Positions 26,971-36,139 of a stretch of DNA of 64,000 bases are shown here, piece after piece (position 1 is the first letter of the stretch; the number at the start of each line of letters is the position of its first letter). The stretch is from Planomonospora parontospora (lineage in GTDB: Bacteria > Actinomycetota > Actinomycetes > Streptosporangiales > Streptosporangiaceae): assembly GCA_014647935.1 (NCBI GenBank), contig BMQD01000010.1:62001-126000 (forward strand), given 5' to 3'. The notes beneath the pieces were generated by a model that saw only the letters and a list, made by a program, of their open reading frames with translations, was not told the DNA's origin and made no database searches. Both the position numbers and the translations under genes were made by a program.

Positions 26971-28068
26971 TCAGGCGTCACCGGGCTTGGCCGCGGCGGC
27001 CGCCTTGGAGCCCCGGCCGGAGGCGGCGGGAGCCGCGGGGGCGGCGGGCGGCGGGGTGGCGGGGGCGTCCACCCGCGGGCCGACGCCGAGCTTCTCCTTG
27101 ATCTTCTTCTCGATCTCGTTCGCCGTGTCGGGGTGGTTGCGCAGGAAGTTGCGGGCGTTCTCCTTGCCCTGACCGAGCTGGTCGCCCTCGTAGGTGTACC
27201 AGGCGCCGGACTTGCGGACGAAGCCGTGCTCGACGCCCATGTCGATCAGGCCGCCCTCGCGGGAGATGCCGACGCCGTACAGGATGTCGAAGTCGGCCAC
27301 CCGGAAGGGCGGGGCCATCTTGTTCTTGACGACCTTCACCCGGGTGCGGTTGCCGACCGCCTCGGTGCCGTCCTTCAGCGTCTCGATGCGGCGGATGTCG
27401 AGACGGACCGAGGCGTAGAACTTCAGCGCCTTTCCACCGGTCGTGGTCTCGGGCGAGCCGAACATGACGCCGATCTTCTCGCGGAGCTGGTTGATGAAGA
27501 TCGCGGTGGTGCCGGTGCTGTTGAGCGCGCCGGCGACCTTGCGCAGGGCCTGCGACATCAGGCGGGCCTGGAGGCCGACGTGGCTGTCACCCATCTCGCC
27601 CTCGATCTCGGCCTTCGGCACCAGGGCCGCGACCGAGTCGATGACCAGCAGGTCGACGGCGCCCGAACGGATCAGCATGTCGGCGATCTCCAGCGCCTGC
27701 TCACCGGTGTCGGGCTGGGAGACGAGCAGCGCGTCGGTGTCGACGCCCAGCTTCTTGGCGTATTCCGGGTCGAGGGCGTGCTCGGCGTCGATGAACGCGG
27801 CGATGCCGCCCGCGCGCTGGGCGTTGGCCACCGCGTGCAGCGCGACGGTGGTCTTACCGGAGGACTCCGGGCCGTAGATCTCGACGATGCGACCGCGCGG
27901 GAGCCCGCCGATGCCGAGGGCGACGTCGAGGGAGATGGACCCGGTCGGGATCACTTCGATGGGTGCGCGGGTCTCGTCGCCGAGACGCATGACGGAGCCC
28001 TTGCCGAACTGCCGCTCGATCTGAGCGAGCGCGGTCTCGAGCGCCTTCTCGCGGTCGTTAGCTGCCAC
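26971..28068 (-). CDS. recA: DNA recombinase RecA
   Basis: 365 residues from the GTG at 28068, preceded by AGGGGG at a spacing of seven; the longer frame upstream is not conserved. Walker A is GPESSGKTT, Walker B is [10 protein letters not shown], and loop 2 lies in the [20 protein letters not shown] segment. The Pro/Ala-rich tail after about residue 330 is typical of actinobacteria. It forms filaments on single-stranded DNA, carries out strand exchange and triggers LexA cleavage. An SOS box sits 111 bases upstream of the start. Confidence 0.98.
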   Translation of the reverse strand: MAANDREKALETALAQIERQFGKGSVMRLGDETRAPIEVIPTGSISLDVALGIGGLPRGRIVEIYGPESSGKTTVALHAVANAQRAGGIAAFIDAEHALDPEYAKKLGVDTDALLVSQPDTGEQALEIADMLIRSGAVDLLVIDSVAALVPKAEIEGEMGDSHVGLQARLMSQALRKVAGALNSTGTTAIFINQLREKIGVMFGSPETTTGGKALKFYASVRLDIRRIETLKDGTEAVGNRTRVKVVKNKMAPPFRVADFDILYGVGISREGGLIDMGVEHGFVRKSGAWYTYEGDQLGQGKENARNFLRNHPDTANEIEKKIKEKLGVGPRVDAPATPPPAAPAAPAASGRGSKAAAAAKPGDA

Positions 28069-28492
28069 TGGGAGCCCCCTGGAGGGTTGTGGGTCGGATC
28101 GGTGTTGCCAGAAAGCTACGGGGTGCCACCGACATTTTCCGGAGAGCACGCCACTAGGGCTGACCCGTCCAATATAGCCGAACGGCTGTTCGATCGAGGA
28201 TCAACCGCATCACCCGTGCCACCGGGCCGCGATCCCCCGCCGCGCGGCCGCCCGCTCCCTCCGGTGACGTTCCCGGGCATTCCGTCAGACCTGTTGCGAC
28301 CCGGCCGACCTGGGGGAATCCTGGAGCGGAACCGGGCCGGAAGGTGCTCCGCCTGACGGATGCGTCCAGCCGGCGACGCCCGGCCCGCCTCGGGTCCCCG
28401 GCCGCGGAGCCTCCCGGACGGGGCCTGGTCGGCCGCATGCTCGGAGGCGGTGATCCCGTGGCTGCGGGTGCGGACGGGGATGTGCCGTCGCC
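28069..28492. other. recA leader and upstream gap
   Basis: A 424-base stretch without a gene. Its left third is the recA leader and the SOS promoter at 28171-28192. The remainder up to the end of the DUF3046 gene (28493) is GC-rich, and I see no open frame with coding character in it. Confidence 0.6.
28171..28192 (-). promoter_or_regulatory. LexA SOS box and -10 element of recA
   Basis: CGAACGGCTGTTCG at 28179-28192 fits the actinobacterial/Gram-positive LexA box CGAAC-N4-GTTCG perfectly. Immediately downstream on the minus strand TATATT (28176-28171) makes a good -10 element, so bound LexA would cover the promoter. The expected transcript would have a leader of about 95 bases before the GTG start. 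Confidence 0.88.
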
Positions 28493-28687
28493 CTACCGCA
28501 GCCGGGAGTCGACGCTCACCACTCCGCAGACCGCGTGCCAGACCTCCTTGGCCGCGATGCCGTCGGCCAGCGCCTGGGTCACCGTCCGGCCGCCCAGCTC
28601 CGCGATGACGTAGTCGCGGGCCCACGACTCGGCGTAGGGATCGCCGAAGTGCAGCTTCATCCGGTTCCAGAAATCCGACAGGCGCAT
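28493..28687 (-). CDS. DUF3046 family small protein
   Basis: 64 residues. The sequence pattern RLSDFWNRMKLHFGDPYAESWA, then LGGRTVTQALADGIAAKEVWHAVC, is the DUF3046 signature, a short actinobacterial protein almost always found next to recA. Function unknown. It lies upstream of recA in the same direction but the SOS promoter is between them. Confidence 0.92.
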   Translation of the reverse strand: MRLSDFWNRMKLHFGDPYAESWARDYVIAELGGRTVTQALADGIAAKEVWHAVCGVVSVDSRLR

Positions 28688-28731
28688 CCCTCCAGTATGG
28701 GTCCCCGGGGAACGTGACCGGGCTGCGACGG

Positions 28732-28787
28732 GATCCGCCCTCAGATGATCCGCTCTCGGATCCCTCGGACGATCCGCTCTCAGATGA
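28732..28787. repeat. Direct repeats containing the stop codon of the VOC gene
   Basis: GATCCGCCCTCAGATGA at 28732-28748 and GATCCGCTCTCAGATGA at 28771-28787 differ in one of 17 bases. A partial copy (GATCCGCTCTCGGA) lies between, from 28747. The last copy includes the stop of the leftward gene (TCA at 28780-28782). Confidence 0.75.
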
Positions 28788-29268
28788 CGTGGGAGCCGTA
28801 CATCTCGCCGAGGGGGTCGGCGAGCAGTTCCAGGCGCGTCCCGTCGGGGTCGCGGAAGTAGATCGAGGCGCCGCTCTCTATCTGGTGCGGCACGCCCGCG
28901 GCCTCCAGCCTGCCCCGCAGCCGCTCCCAGGTCGACGGGTCGACCGAGATCGCGATGTGGTGGAGGCCGCCGAGGACCTCGGCGTAGGGGGCGAGGTCCA
29001 GGCCGGGGAAGTCGAAGAAGGCCAGCAGGTTGCCGTTGCCGACGTCGAAGAAGAAGTGGTTGGAACCCCGGTAGTCGCGGTTCTCGAATATCTCGGTGAG
29101 GGGGAACTCCAGGAGGTCCTGGTAGAAGGCGATCGTCCGCTCGATGTCGGAGCAGATCAGGGCGAAGTGGTGCAGCCCCCGGGCGCTGCTGGGCGGGCGG
29201 TGCGCCCGCAGGTGCTCGGCCCTGATCCGCTCGCGCGCCGTCTCGATGGCCGGATAGTCGATGCTCAT
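28780..29268 (-). CDS. VOC-family (glyoxalase/extradiol dioxygenase fold) protein
   Basis: 162 residues from the ATG at 29268 (MSIDYPAIE); longer starts to 29346 exist and are less likely. The body has LHHFALICSDIERTIAFYQDLLEFPLTEI, FFDVGNGNLLAFFDF, LHHIAISVD, and YFRDPDGTRLELLAD. The two His (first strand and LHHIA) and the late Glu (LEL) are the usual metal ligands of a two-module VOC protein. Substrate unknown; relatives are annotated glyoxalase or bleomycin-resistance-like. Monocistronic, between DUF3046 and the decarboxylase. Its 3' end has been copied downstream. Confidence 0.87.
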   Translation of the reverse strand: MSIDYPAIETARERIRAEHLRAHRPPSSARGLHHFALICSDIERTIAFYQDLLEFPLTEIFENRDYRGSNHFFFDVGNGNLLAFFDFPGLDLAPYAEVLGGLHHIAISVDPSTWERLRGRLEAAGVPHQIESGASIYFRDPDGTRLELLADPLGEMYGSHVI

Positions 29269-29467
29269 CGCCTGACCCATCATCTCCGTGTGCCGGTTGC
29301 CCGCGTGCCGTGTCTGAGCTATCTCTCCGTGCCGGGAGTGACTCAACCTTTCCGGACCGTCATGCCACCGTCACTCCCGCCCGTCACTCCGGGCCGTCCC
29401 GTCCCGGCGGATCCCGGCCGTCACACCGCGCGGGCCGCCGCCCGTCCGGCCCCGCGCCCGTCCGCCC

Positions 29468-29542
29468 GTCGCGCCGCAGGCCGTCGCGCCGCAGGCCGTC
29501 ACGCCGTCACGCCGTCACGCCGTCACGCCGTCACGCCGTCAC
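29468..29542. repeat. 15-base doublet and 8-base array at the decarboxylase stop
   Basis: GTCGCGCCGCAGGCC occurs twice (29468-29482, 29483-29497). It runs into six perfect copies of GCCGTCAC (29495-29542). The last unit contains the stop codon of the leftward decarboxylase gene (TCA at 29539-29541). The remaining bases from 29269 to 29467 contain further CCGTCAC and GTCCCG motifs and no gene. Confidence 0.85.
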
Positions 29543-30876
29543 GCCATGGTGGCGAGGATCTCCTGCACGATCTCCATGGACGTTCCCGGGTGCAGGAACG
29601 CGAACCGGGCGACGGTCTCGCCCTCCCAGCCGGTCGGGGTCACGAAGCCGATCTGCCCGGCGAGCAGCCGCTCGGACCACTCGTGGTAGTCCCGCGCGGT
29701 CCACCCGGTCCGGCGGAACAGCACCGCCGACAGCTCCGGTTCGCGGATCAGTTCCAGGCACGGGGTCCCGCCGATCAGCCGCGCGGTCTCGCGGGCCAGG
29801 GAGAGGCCCTTCTCGACGGCCTCGGTGTAGGCGTCCGTGCCGTTGACGGCCAGGGAGAACCAGAGCGGCAGGCCCCGGGCGCGGCGCGTCAGGTGGTAGG
29901 CGTAGTCGGTCGGGTTCCACTCGTCGCCCCCGGTGTGCAGGACGTCGAGGTAGGAGGCGTCCTGGGTGTGCACGGCGCGGGCCAGGCGGGGCTCGCGGTA
30001 GAGCAGCGCCGCGCAGTCGAAGGGCGCGAACAGCCACTTGTGCGGGTCCACGACGAAGGAGTCGGCGTGCTCGATCCCGGCGTAGCGGTGGCGGACGGAG
30101 GGGGCGAACAGGCCCGCGCCGCCGTACGCGCCGTCCACGTGGAACCAGAGACCGCGCTCGCGGGCGACCTCGGCGACCCCGGCGAGGTCGTCGATGATCC
30201 CGGCGTTGGTGGTGCCGGAGGTGGCGACCACGGCCATCACGTCCGACGGGTCGGGATCGGCGGCCAGGGCGGCGCGCAGGGCGTCGCCGGTCAGACGGTG
30301 GTCGAGGGAGGGGACGACGAGGGCGTCCACGTCGATGATGCGCAGGGTGTTGGAGATCGAGGAGTGCGCCTGGTCGCTGACGGCGACGCGCAGGCGTCCT
30401 CCGGGACGGGTGCGCCGGGCGGTGTCGCGGGCCACGACGAGGGCGGAGAGGTTGCCCGCCGAGCCGCCGGAGACGAAGCAGCCGCCCGCTCCGGCGGGCA
30501 TCCCGGCCCGGTCCGCGAGCAGGCGCAGGACCTGGTTCTCCGCGGCGATCGCGCCGGAGGCCTCCAGCCAGGAGATGCCCTGCAGCGAGGCGCAGGAGAC
30601 GACCATGTCGAACAGGAGCGCGGCCTTGGTCGGCGCGGCCGGGATGAAGGACAGGAAGCGCGGGCTGTCGGCGGAGATGACCGCCGGGGCCAGCTGCGTG
30701 GCGTAGACGTCCAGGACCTTCTCGGGGTCGGTGCCCGCGGCGGTGATGATCCCGTCCAGCGCCGCGTCGAGCTTGTCCTTGATCCCGGGGTGGTCGAGGG
30801 GGACGGGATCGAGGGAGAGCCGGTCCCTCATGTAGTCGAAGACCAGGTTCGTCAGGCGCTCGTCGTAGCTGTGCAC
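29539..30876 (-). CDS. PLP-dependent amino acid decarboxylase (group II)
   Basis: 445 residues. It belongs to the aromatic-L-amino-acid/L-2,4-diaminobutyrate decarboxylase family. The PLP lysine is K280 in VVDPHKWLFAP. Other hallmarks are SGGSAGNLSALVVAR, DQAHSSI (ring-stacking His), ATSGTTNAGIIDD and WFHVDGAYGG (Asp to the pyridine nitrogen). The substrate may be an aromatic amino acid or a diamino acid; sequence alone does not decide. The gene is divergent from lhr. The 132-base control region is AT-rich, and TTGTTT with a 17-base spacer to TACTTC is a possible promoter. Confidence 0.9.
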   Translation of the reverse strand: MHSYDERLTNLVFDYMRDRLSLDPVPLDHPGIKDKLDAALDGIITAAGTDPEKVLDVYATQLAPAVISADSPRFLSFIPAAPTKAALLFDMVVSCASLQGISWLEASGAIAAENQVLRLLADRAGMPAGAGGCFVSGGSAGNLSALVVARDTARRTRPGGRLRVAVSDQAHSSISNTLRIIDVDALVVPSLDHRLTGDALRAALAADPDPSDVMAVVATSGTTNAGIIDDLAGVAEVARERGLWFHVDGAYGGAGLFAPSVRHRYAGIEHADSFVVDPHKWLFAPFDCAALLYREPRLARAVHTQDASYLDVLHTGGDEWNPTDYAYHLTRRARGLPLWFSLAVNGTDAYTEAVEKGLSLARETARLIGGTPCLELIREPELSAVLFRRTGWTARDYHEWSERLLAGQIGFVTPTGWEGETVARFAFLHPGTSMEIVQEILATMA

Positions 30877-31008
30877 CCGAGAAGTATGGAGACAAAACAG
30901 TTAAAACAACCAATAGCCATTATGGACACCGCAACAGGGGTTTTTCTCCGTCTCGTACGGTTGCCGGGCGGCGTCGGTTCTGTCGGTGCCGCCCGGCAGT
31001 ATGGGAAC

Positions 31009-34000
31009 GTGACCGGATCAGCGCTCGACCACTTCACCCAGGTGACCAGGGAATGGTTCGCCGGGGCCTTCGCCGCGCCGACCGCCGCCCAGCAGGGGGC
31101 GTGGGAGTCGATCGCCCGGGGGGACAACACGCTGGTGGTCGCGCCGACCGGGTCCGGCAAGACCCTCGCCGCGTTCCTGTGGTCCCTCGACCGCCTGGCC
31201 GTCGAGCGCACGGCGGGCCCGCGCGCACAGGCCCCGGCCGATCCACAGGCCCCGGCGGGCCGGCGGGCCGCGATCGGCGCGGAGACCCCGGCCGCCGCTC
31301 GGGACGCCGCAGCCGGGGAGACGGCGACCGCCCCGGCCGGGCGGCGGCGCTCCCGGGCGAAGGCCGGTGGCGCGAAAGGCGCGGCGGAGGACGACGGGGC
31401 TCCCCCGCGGTGCCGGGTGCTCTACGTCTCGCCGCTCAAGGCCCTGGCGGTGGACGTCGAGCGCAACCTGCGCGCGCCGCTGGCCGGGCTCGAGCAGACC
31501 GCCCGGCGGCTCGGCCTGCCGGTGCCGGAGATCTCGGTGGCGATCCGGTCCGGCGACACCTCCGCCGAGGAGCGCCGCAGGTTCGCGGCCAGGCCCTCCG
31601 ACATCCTCATCACCACCCCGGAGTCGCTGTTCCTGCTGCTGACGAGCCAAGCCCGCGAGGCGCTGCGCGGTGTGGAGACCGTCATCGTCGACGAGGTCCA
31701 CGCGGTGGCGGCCACCAAACGCGGCGCGCACCTGGCCCTCAGCCTGGAGCGGCTCGACGCCCTGCTCCGGCGCCCCGCGCAGCGCATCGGCCTGTCGGCC
31801 ACCGTGCGGCCGGTGAGCGAGGTGGCCGCGTTCCTCGGCGGGCCCCGCCCCGCGACCGTGGTGCAGCCGCCTTCGGAGAAGGTCGTCGAGGTCGAGGTCG
31901 TCGTCCCGGTCGAGGACATGACCGAGCTCGACACCGCGCCCCGGCCGGACGCCGGCGACGACGCGTGGCCGGAGCGGCGACCGGCCCGGCGGACGATCTG
32001 GCCGCACGTCGAGGAGCGGCTCCTCGATCTGATCGGCGGTCACCGCTCGACGATCGTGTTCGCCAACTCCCGCCGGCTCGCCGAACGGCTCTGCGCCCGT
32101 CTCAACGAACTGGCCGCCGAGCGGTCCGCCGCCGGGAGCGACGCCTCCCCCGCCGGTCCGGCGGACGCCGCCGCGGGGCGCTCCCCGGACGGCTCCGCCG
32201 GGCGTCCCGCCGATCACCACCCCGGAGGCCCCGCCGGGCGTGCCGCCGAAGGCCTCCCCGGAGGTCCCGGTCCCGCCCGGCGTCCCGCCGAGGATCCCGG
32301 CGGGCGGACGCCCGGCCAGGAGCCGGTCCACTGGTCCGCGGGCTTCCCCCGGCCCCCTGCCCCGATCTCCACCCCGGCCGAGATGATGGCCCAGGCCGGG
32401 GCGGGCGCGGGAGCGCCGCCGGAGATCGTGCGGGCCCACCACGGCTCGGTGTCGAAGGAGGAGCGCGCCCAGATCGAGGAGGCGCTCAAGTCCGGGCGGC
32501 TGCCCGCCGTGGTGGCGACCTCCAGCCTGGAGCTCGGCATCGACATGGGCTCGGTCGACCTGGTCGCGTGCGTGGAGGCGCCGCCGAGCGTGGCGAGCGG
32601 CCTGCAGCGCATCGGCCGGGCCGGGCACCAGGTGGGCGCGGTCTCACGCGGGGTGATCTTCCCCAAGTACCGCGGCGACCTGGTCCAGACGGCCGTGGTC
32701 GCCGAGCGGATGAAGCGGGGCGAGATCGAGGAGCTGCGCTACCCGCGCAACCCGCTCGACGTGCTCGCCCAGCAGATCGTCGCGATGACCGCGCTGGAGG
32801 AGTGGACCGTCGACGAGCTGGAGGCGGTGGTCCGCCGCGCCGCGCCGTACCGGACGCTGCCCCGCAGCGCGCTGGAGGCGACGCTCGACATGCTCGCCGG
32901 GCGCTACCCCAGCGAGGAGTTCGCCGAGCTGCGCCCGCGCGTCGTCTGGGACCGGGTCACCGGCGTCCTGCAGGGGCGGCCCGGCGCCCAGCGGCTGGCC
33001 GTCACCAGCGGCGGCACGATCCCCGACCGGGGCCTGTACGGCGTGTTCCTCGTCGGGGAGAAGGCCTCCCGGGTGGGTGAGCTGGACGAGGAGATGGTCT
33101 ACGAGTCCCGGGCGGGTGACGTCTTCGTGCTGGGCGCGACCTCCTGGCGGATCGAGGACATCACGGCCGACCGGGTGCTGGTCTCCCCCGCCCCCGGGCA
33201 GCCCGGCAAGCTGCCCTTCTGGCACGGCGACACCCCGGGCCGCCCGGCCGAGCTGGGCCGGGCGATCGGCGCCTTCCTGCGCGAGCTGTCCGCGGCGGAC
33301 GCCGAGGCCGCGCCGGCCCGGGTCAGGGCGGCCGGCCTGGACGCCTTCGCCGCGGCCAACCTGCTGTCCTACCTGGCCGAGCAGCGCGAGGCCACCGGAT
33401 ACGTGCCGGACGACCGCACCCTCGTGGTCGAGCGGTTCCACGACGAGCTGGGCGACTGGCGCGTGGTGGTGCACTCGCCGTACGGCGCGCGGGTGCACGC
33501 CCCGTGGGCGCTGGCGATCGGGCGGCGGCTGCGCGAGCGATACGGAGTCGACGTGCAGGCCGTGCACTCCGACGACGGGATCGTGCTGCGCATCCCCGAC
33601 ACGCTCTCCGATCCGCCCTCGGACGTCGCGGTCTTCGACCCCGAGGAGATCGAGCGGATCGTCACCGAGGAGCTCGGCGGCTCGGCGCTGTTCGCCTCCC
33701 GGTTCCGCGAGTGCGCCGGGCGGTCCCTGCTGCTGCCGCGCCGCAGCCCGGGGAGGCGGACCCCGCTCTGGCAGCAGCGGCAGCGGGCCTCCCACCTGCT
33801 GGGCGTGGCCGGCCGCTACGGCTCGTTCCCGGTCGTGCTGGAGACCATGCGCGAGTGCCTGCAGGACGTGTTCGACGTGCCGGGGCTGGTCCGCCTCATG
33901 CGGGACGTCGCGGCACGGCGGGTGCGCCTGGTCGAGGTGGAGACGTCCCAGGCGTCGCCGTTCGCGGCGTCCCTGCTCTTCAATTACGTCGGCGCGTTCA

Positions 34001-36081
34001 TGTACGAGGGGGACGCCCCGCTGGCCGAGCGCCGCGCGCAGGCGCTCGCGCTCGACACGAGCCTGCTGGCCGAGCTGCTCGGCCAGGCCGACCTGCGCGA
34101 GCTGCTCGACCCCGACGTGATCGCCGACACCGAGCGCGAGCTGGCCCGGCTGGACCGGCCGCTCCGCGACGCCGAGGACGTCGCCGACCTGCTCCGCTCC
34201 CACGGTCCCCTGCTCTCCGCCGACGTGAGCCTGCGCGGGGGCGACCCGGCCTGGCTGGACGGTCTGGAGGCGGCCCGGCGGGCGATCCGGGTACGGGTGG
34301 CGGGGCAGGAGCAGTGGGCCGCGGTCGAGGACGCCGCCCGGCTGCGCGACGCGCTCGGCACGCCGCTCCCGGTGGGCCTGCCGCACGCCTTCCTGGAGCC
34401 GGTGGACGACCCGCTCGGCGACCTCCTGTCCCGGCACGCCCGCACGCGCGCACCCTTCTCCGCCGCCGCGGCCGCGGCCAGGTTCGGGCTGGGCCCGGCC
34501 GTCGTCGCCGACGCGCTGCGCCGCCTGGCGGCCGCCAGCCGCGTGGTGAGCGGCGAGTTCCGGCCCGGCGGCCGGGGCGAGGAGTGGTGCGACGCGGGCG
34601 TGCTGCGCATGCTGCGCCGCAGGTCGCTGGCGCGGCTCCGCAAGGAGGTCGAGCCGGTCCCGCCGGAGGCGCTGGCCGCGTTCTCCCCCGCCTGGCACGG
34701 GATCACCGGCGCCGCGCGCCGGGGCAGGCCGCCGGTCGACGCGCTGGTGGACGCCATAGAGCGGCTCCAGGGCGCGGCGGTGCCCGCCTCGGCGCTGGAG
34801 ACGCTGGTCCTGCCCTCCCGGGTGCCGGGTTACGACCCGTCCCTGCTGGACGGGCTGACCTCCTCTGGCGAGGTGGTCTGGGCCGGGCAGGGCTCGCTGC
34901 CCGGCGGGGACGGCTGGGTCTCCCTCTACTTCGCCGACACCGCCCCGCTGCTGCTCCCCTCCCCTCTGGAGATCACCACGACCCCGCTGCACGAGGCGGT
35001 CCTGGAGGTCCTCGCCGGCGGGGGCGCGCTGTTCTTCCGCGAGCTGGCGGGCCGGACCGGCACCCTGTCCGGGGAGATCCCCGACGACAGGGCCCTGGTG
35101 GCGGCGGTGTGGGACCTGGTGTGGGCGGGACGGGTCACCGGCGACACCCTGGCCCCGTTGCGGGCGGTGCTCGGCACCGGGCGGCCCGCGCACCGTCCGG
35201 CGGCCACCCGCAGGCGGCGGGCGGTGCTGCCCACCCGGAGCGGCCCGCCGACCGTGGGCGGGCGCTGGTGGCTGCTGCCCGCCCCGGCCGAGGACGGCAC
35301 CCAGCGGGCGCACGCCCAGGCGGAGGTGCTGCTGGAACGGCACGGCGTGGTGACCCGGGGAGCGGTCGCGGCCGAGCGCCTGCCGGGCGGGTTCTCCGCG
35401 GTCTACCAGGTGCTGCGCGCGTTCGAGGAGAGCGGCCGGTGCCGCCGCGGCTACTTCGTCGAGGGCCTGGGCGGCGCCCAGTTCGCCCTGCCGGGGGCCG
35501 TCGACCGCATGCGCGCGGCCTCCGCCCCGCCGCCTCCGGCGCCCTGGGACGCGCCCGCGCCGCCGGGGACGACCGATCCGTGGAGCGTCCCCGGTCCGCC
35601 CGCCGACCGCGGGCGGGGAGCGGCCGGTCCATGGGATGCCTCCGCCCCGCGCGGGCCCGGGCCCGTCCCGTGGGCCGCCCCCTCCCGCCGCGACGGCGGC
35701 GGTGACGGTGACGGGCGGCGGGCCGTGGTGCTCTCCGCCGCCGATCCGGCCAACCCCTACGGCGCGGCGCTGCCGTGGCCCGCGCATCCGGGGGACGTGT
35801 CCCACAAGCCCGGGCGGAAGGCGGGCGCCCTGGTGGTGCTGGTCGACGGGCACCTGGTGCTCTACGTCGAGCGCGGCGGCAAGACCCTGCTGTCGTTCGC
35901 CGACGACGACCGCGTCCGGCCCGCCGTCGACGCCCTGGCGCTGGCCGTACGGGACGGCGCGCTCGGCAGGCTCACGGTGGAGCGCGCCGACGGGGCCGCG
36001 ATCAACGACTCCCCGCTGGCCGCCGCGCTGGAGGCCGCCGGATTCCACCCGACCCCCCGCGGGCTGCGCCTGCGTTCCTGA
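31009..36081 (+). CDS. lhr: Lhr-type ATP-dependent DNA helicase
   Basis: 1690 residues from a GTG at 31009; a nearby ATG (31001) runs straight into a stop. Motif I is APTGSGKT (K51), motif II is the DEVH box (228-231), motif III SATVRP, and motif VI QRIGRAGHQ. The winged-helix and Lhr core (GLYGVFLVGEKASRVGELDEEMVYESR, VLGATSWRIEDI) and the long Lhr C-terminal domain follow. Lhr enzymes are 3'-5' helicases of DNA repair. Unusual here are low-complexity Ala/Pro/Gly insertions at about 63-135 and 375-445 and a Pro/Trp/Asp linker at about 1500-1580. The long open frame upstream of 31009 has no family similarity. Confidence 0.95.
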   Translation: MTGSALDHFTQVTREWFAGAFAAPTAAQQGAWESIARGDNTLVVAPTGSGKTLAAFLWSLDRLAVERTAGPRAQAPADPQAPAGRRAAIGAETPAAARDAAAGETATAPAGRRRSRAKAGGAKGAAEDDGAPPRCRVLYVSPLKALAVDVERNLRAPLAGLEQTARRLGLPVPEISVAIRSGDTSAEERRRFAARPSDILITTPESLFLLLTSQAREALRGVETVIVDEVHAVAATKRGAHLALSLERLDALLRRPAQRIGLSATVRPVSEVAAFLGGPRPATVVQPPSEKVVEVEVVVPVEDMTELDTAPRPDAGDDAWPERRPARRTIWPHVEERLLDLIGGHRSTIVFANSRRLAERLCARLNELAAERSAAGSDASPAGPADAAAGRSPDGSAGRPADHHPGGPAGRAAEGLPGGPGPARRPAEDPGGRTPGQEPVHWSAGFPRPPAPISTPAEMMAQAGAGAGAPPEIVRAHHGSVSKEERAQIEEALKSGRLPAVVATSSLELGIDMGSVDLVACVEAPPSVASGLQRIGRAGHQVGAVSRGVIFPKYRGDLVQTAVVAERMKRGEIEELRYPRNPLDVLAQQIVAMTALEEWTVDELEAVVRRAAPYRTLPRSALEATLDMLAGRYPSEEFAELRPRVVWDRVTGVLQGRPGAQRLAVTSGGTIPDRGLYGVFLVGEKASRVGELDEEMVYESRAGDVFVLGATSWRIEDITADRVLVSPAPGQPGKLPFWHGDTPGRPAELGRAIGAFLRELSAADAEAAPARVRAAGLDAFAAANLLSYLAEQREATGYVPDDRTLVVERFHDELGDWRVVVHSPYGARVHAPWALAIGRRLRERYGVDVQAVHSDDGIVLRIPDTLSDPPSDVAVFDPEEIERIVTEELGGSALFASRFRECAGRSLLLPRRSPGRRTPLWQQRQRASHLLGVAGRYGSFPVVLETMRECLQDVFDVPGLVRLMRDVAARRVRLVEVETSQASPFAASLLFNYVGAFMYEGDAPLAERRAQALALDTSLLAELLGQADLRELLDPDVIADTERELARLDRPLRDAEDVADLLRSHGPLLSADVSLRGGDPAWLDGLEAARRAIRVRVAGQEQWAAVEDAARLRDALGTPLPVGLPHAFLEPVDDPLGDLLSRHARTRAPFSAAAAAARFGLGPAVVADALRRLAAASRVVSGEFRPGGRGEEWCDAGVLRMLRRRSLARLRKEVEPVPPEALAAFSPAWHGITGAARRGRPPVDALVDAIERLQGAAVPASALETLVLPSRVPGYDPSLLDGLTSSGEVVWAGQGSLPGGDGWVSLYFADTAPLLLPSPLEITTTPLHEAVLEVLAGGGALFFRELAGRTGTLSGEIPDDRALVAAVWDLVWAGRVTGDTLAPLRAVLGTGRPAHRPAATRRRRAVLPTRSGPPTVGGRWWLLPAPAEDGTQRAHAQAEVLLERHGVVTRGAVAAERLPGGFSAVYQVLRAFEESGRCRRGYFVEGLGGAQFALPGAVDRMRAASAPPPPAPWDAPAPPGTTDPWSVPGPPADRGRGAAGPWDASAPRGPGPVPWAAPSRRDGGGDGDGRRAVVLSAADPANPYGAALPWPAHPGDVSHKPGRKAGALVVLVDGHLVLYVERGGKTLLSFADDDRVRPAVDALALAVRDGALGRLTVERADGAAINDSPLAAALEAAGFHPTPRGLRLRS

Positions 36082-36139
36082 GGCCTGTCCCGTGGCTCAT
36101 GGAGGAGGATCCGCAGGGCTCCGCAGGACAGGCTTCAGG
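36077..36139. terminator. Bidirectional terminator between lhr and the enoyl-CoA hydratase gene
   Basis: CCTGAGGCCTGTCC (36077-36090) and GGACAGGCTTCAGG (36126-36139) are inverse complements at 13 of 14 positions. Both stop codons (36079-36081 and 36135-36137) are inside the stem. The 35-base loop may fold further. Confidence 0.7.

Noticed and set aside
29495-29542. Array at the decarboxylase stop as a protein-binding iteron or origin
   Set aside because: Units of 8 bases without AT-rich neighbour or replication gene; better explained as 3'-end repeat expansion.
28714-31008. Extension of the Lhr frame upstream to 28714
   Set aside because: The extra 760 codons run antisense to the VOC and decarboxylase genes and show no Lhr similarity. 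The GTG at 31009 gives a normal N-terminus.
30877-31008. Riboswitch or specific operator before lhr/decarboxylase
   Set aside because: The region is AT-rich and has plausible promoter hexamers, but no palindrome or conserved RNA element that I can support.
32644-36048. A leftward open frame of over 1100 codons opposite lhr
   Set aside because: No recognisable domain and His/Gln/Arg/Gly-rich composition; antisense shadow of the helicase gene.
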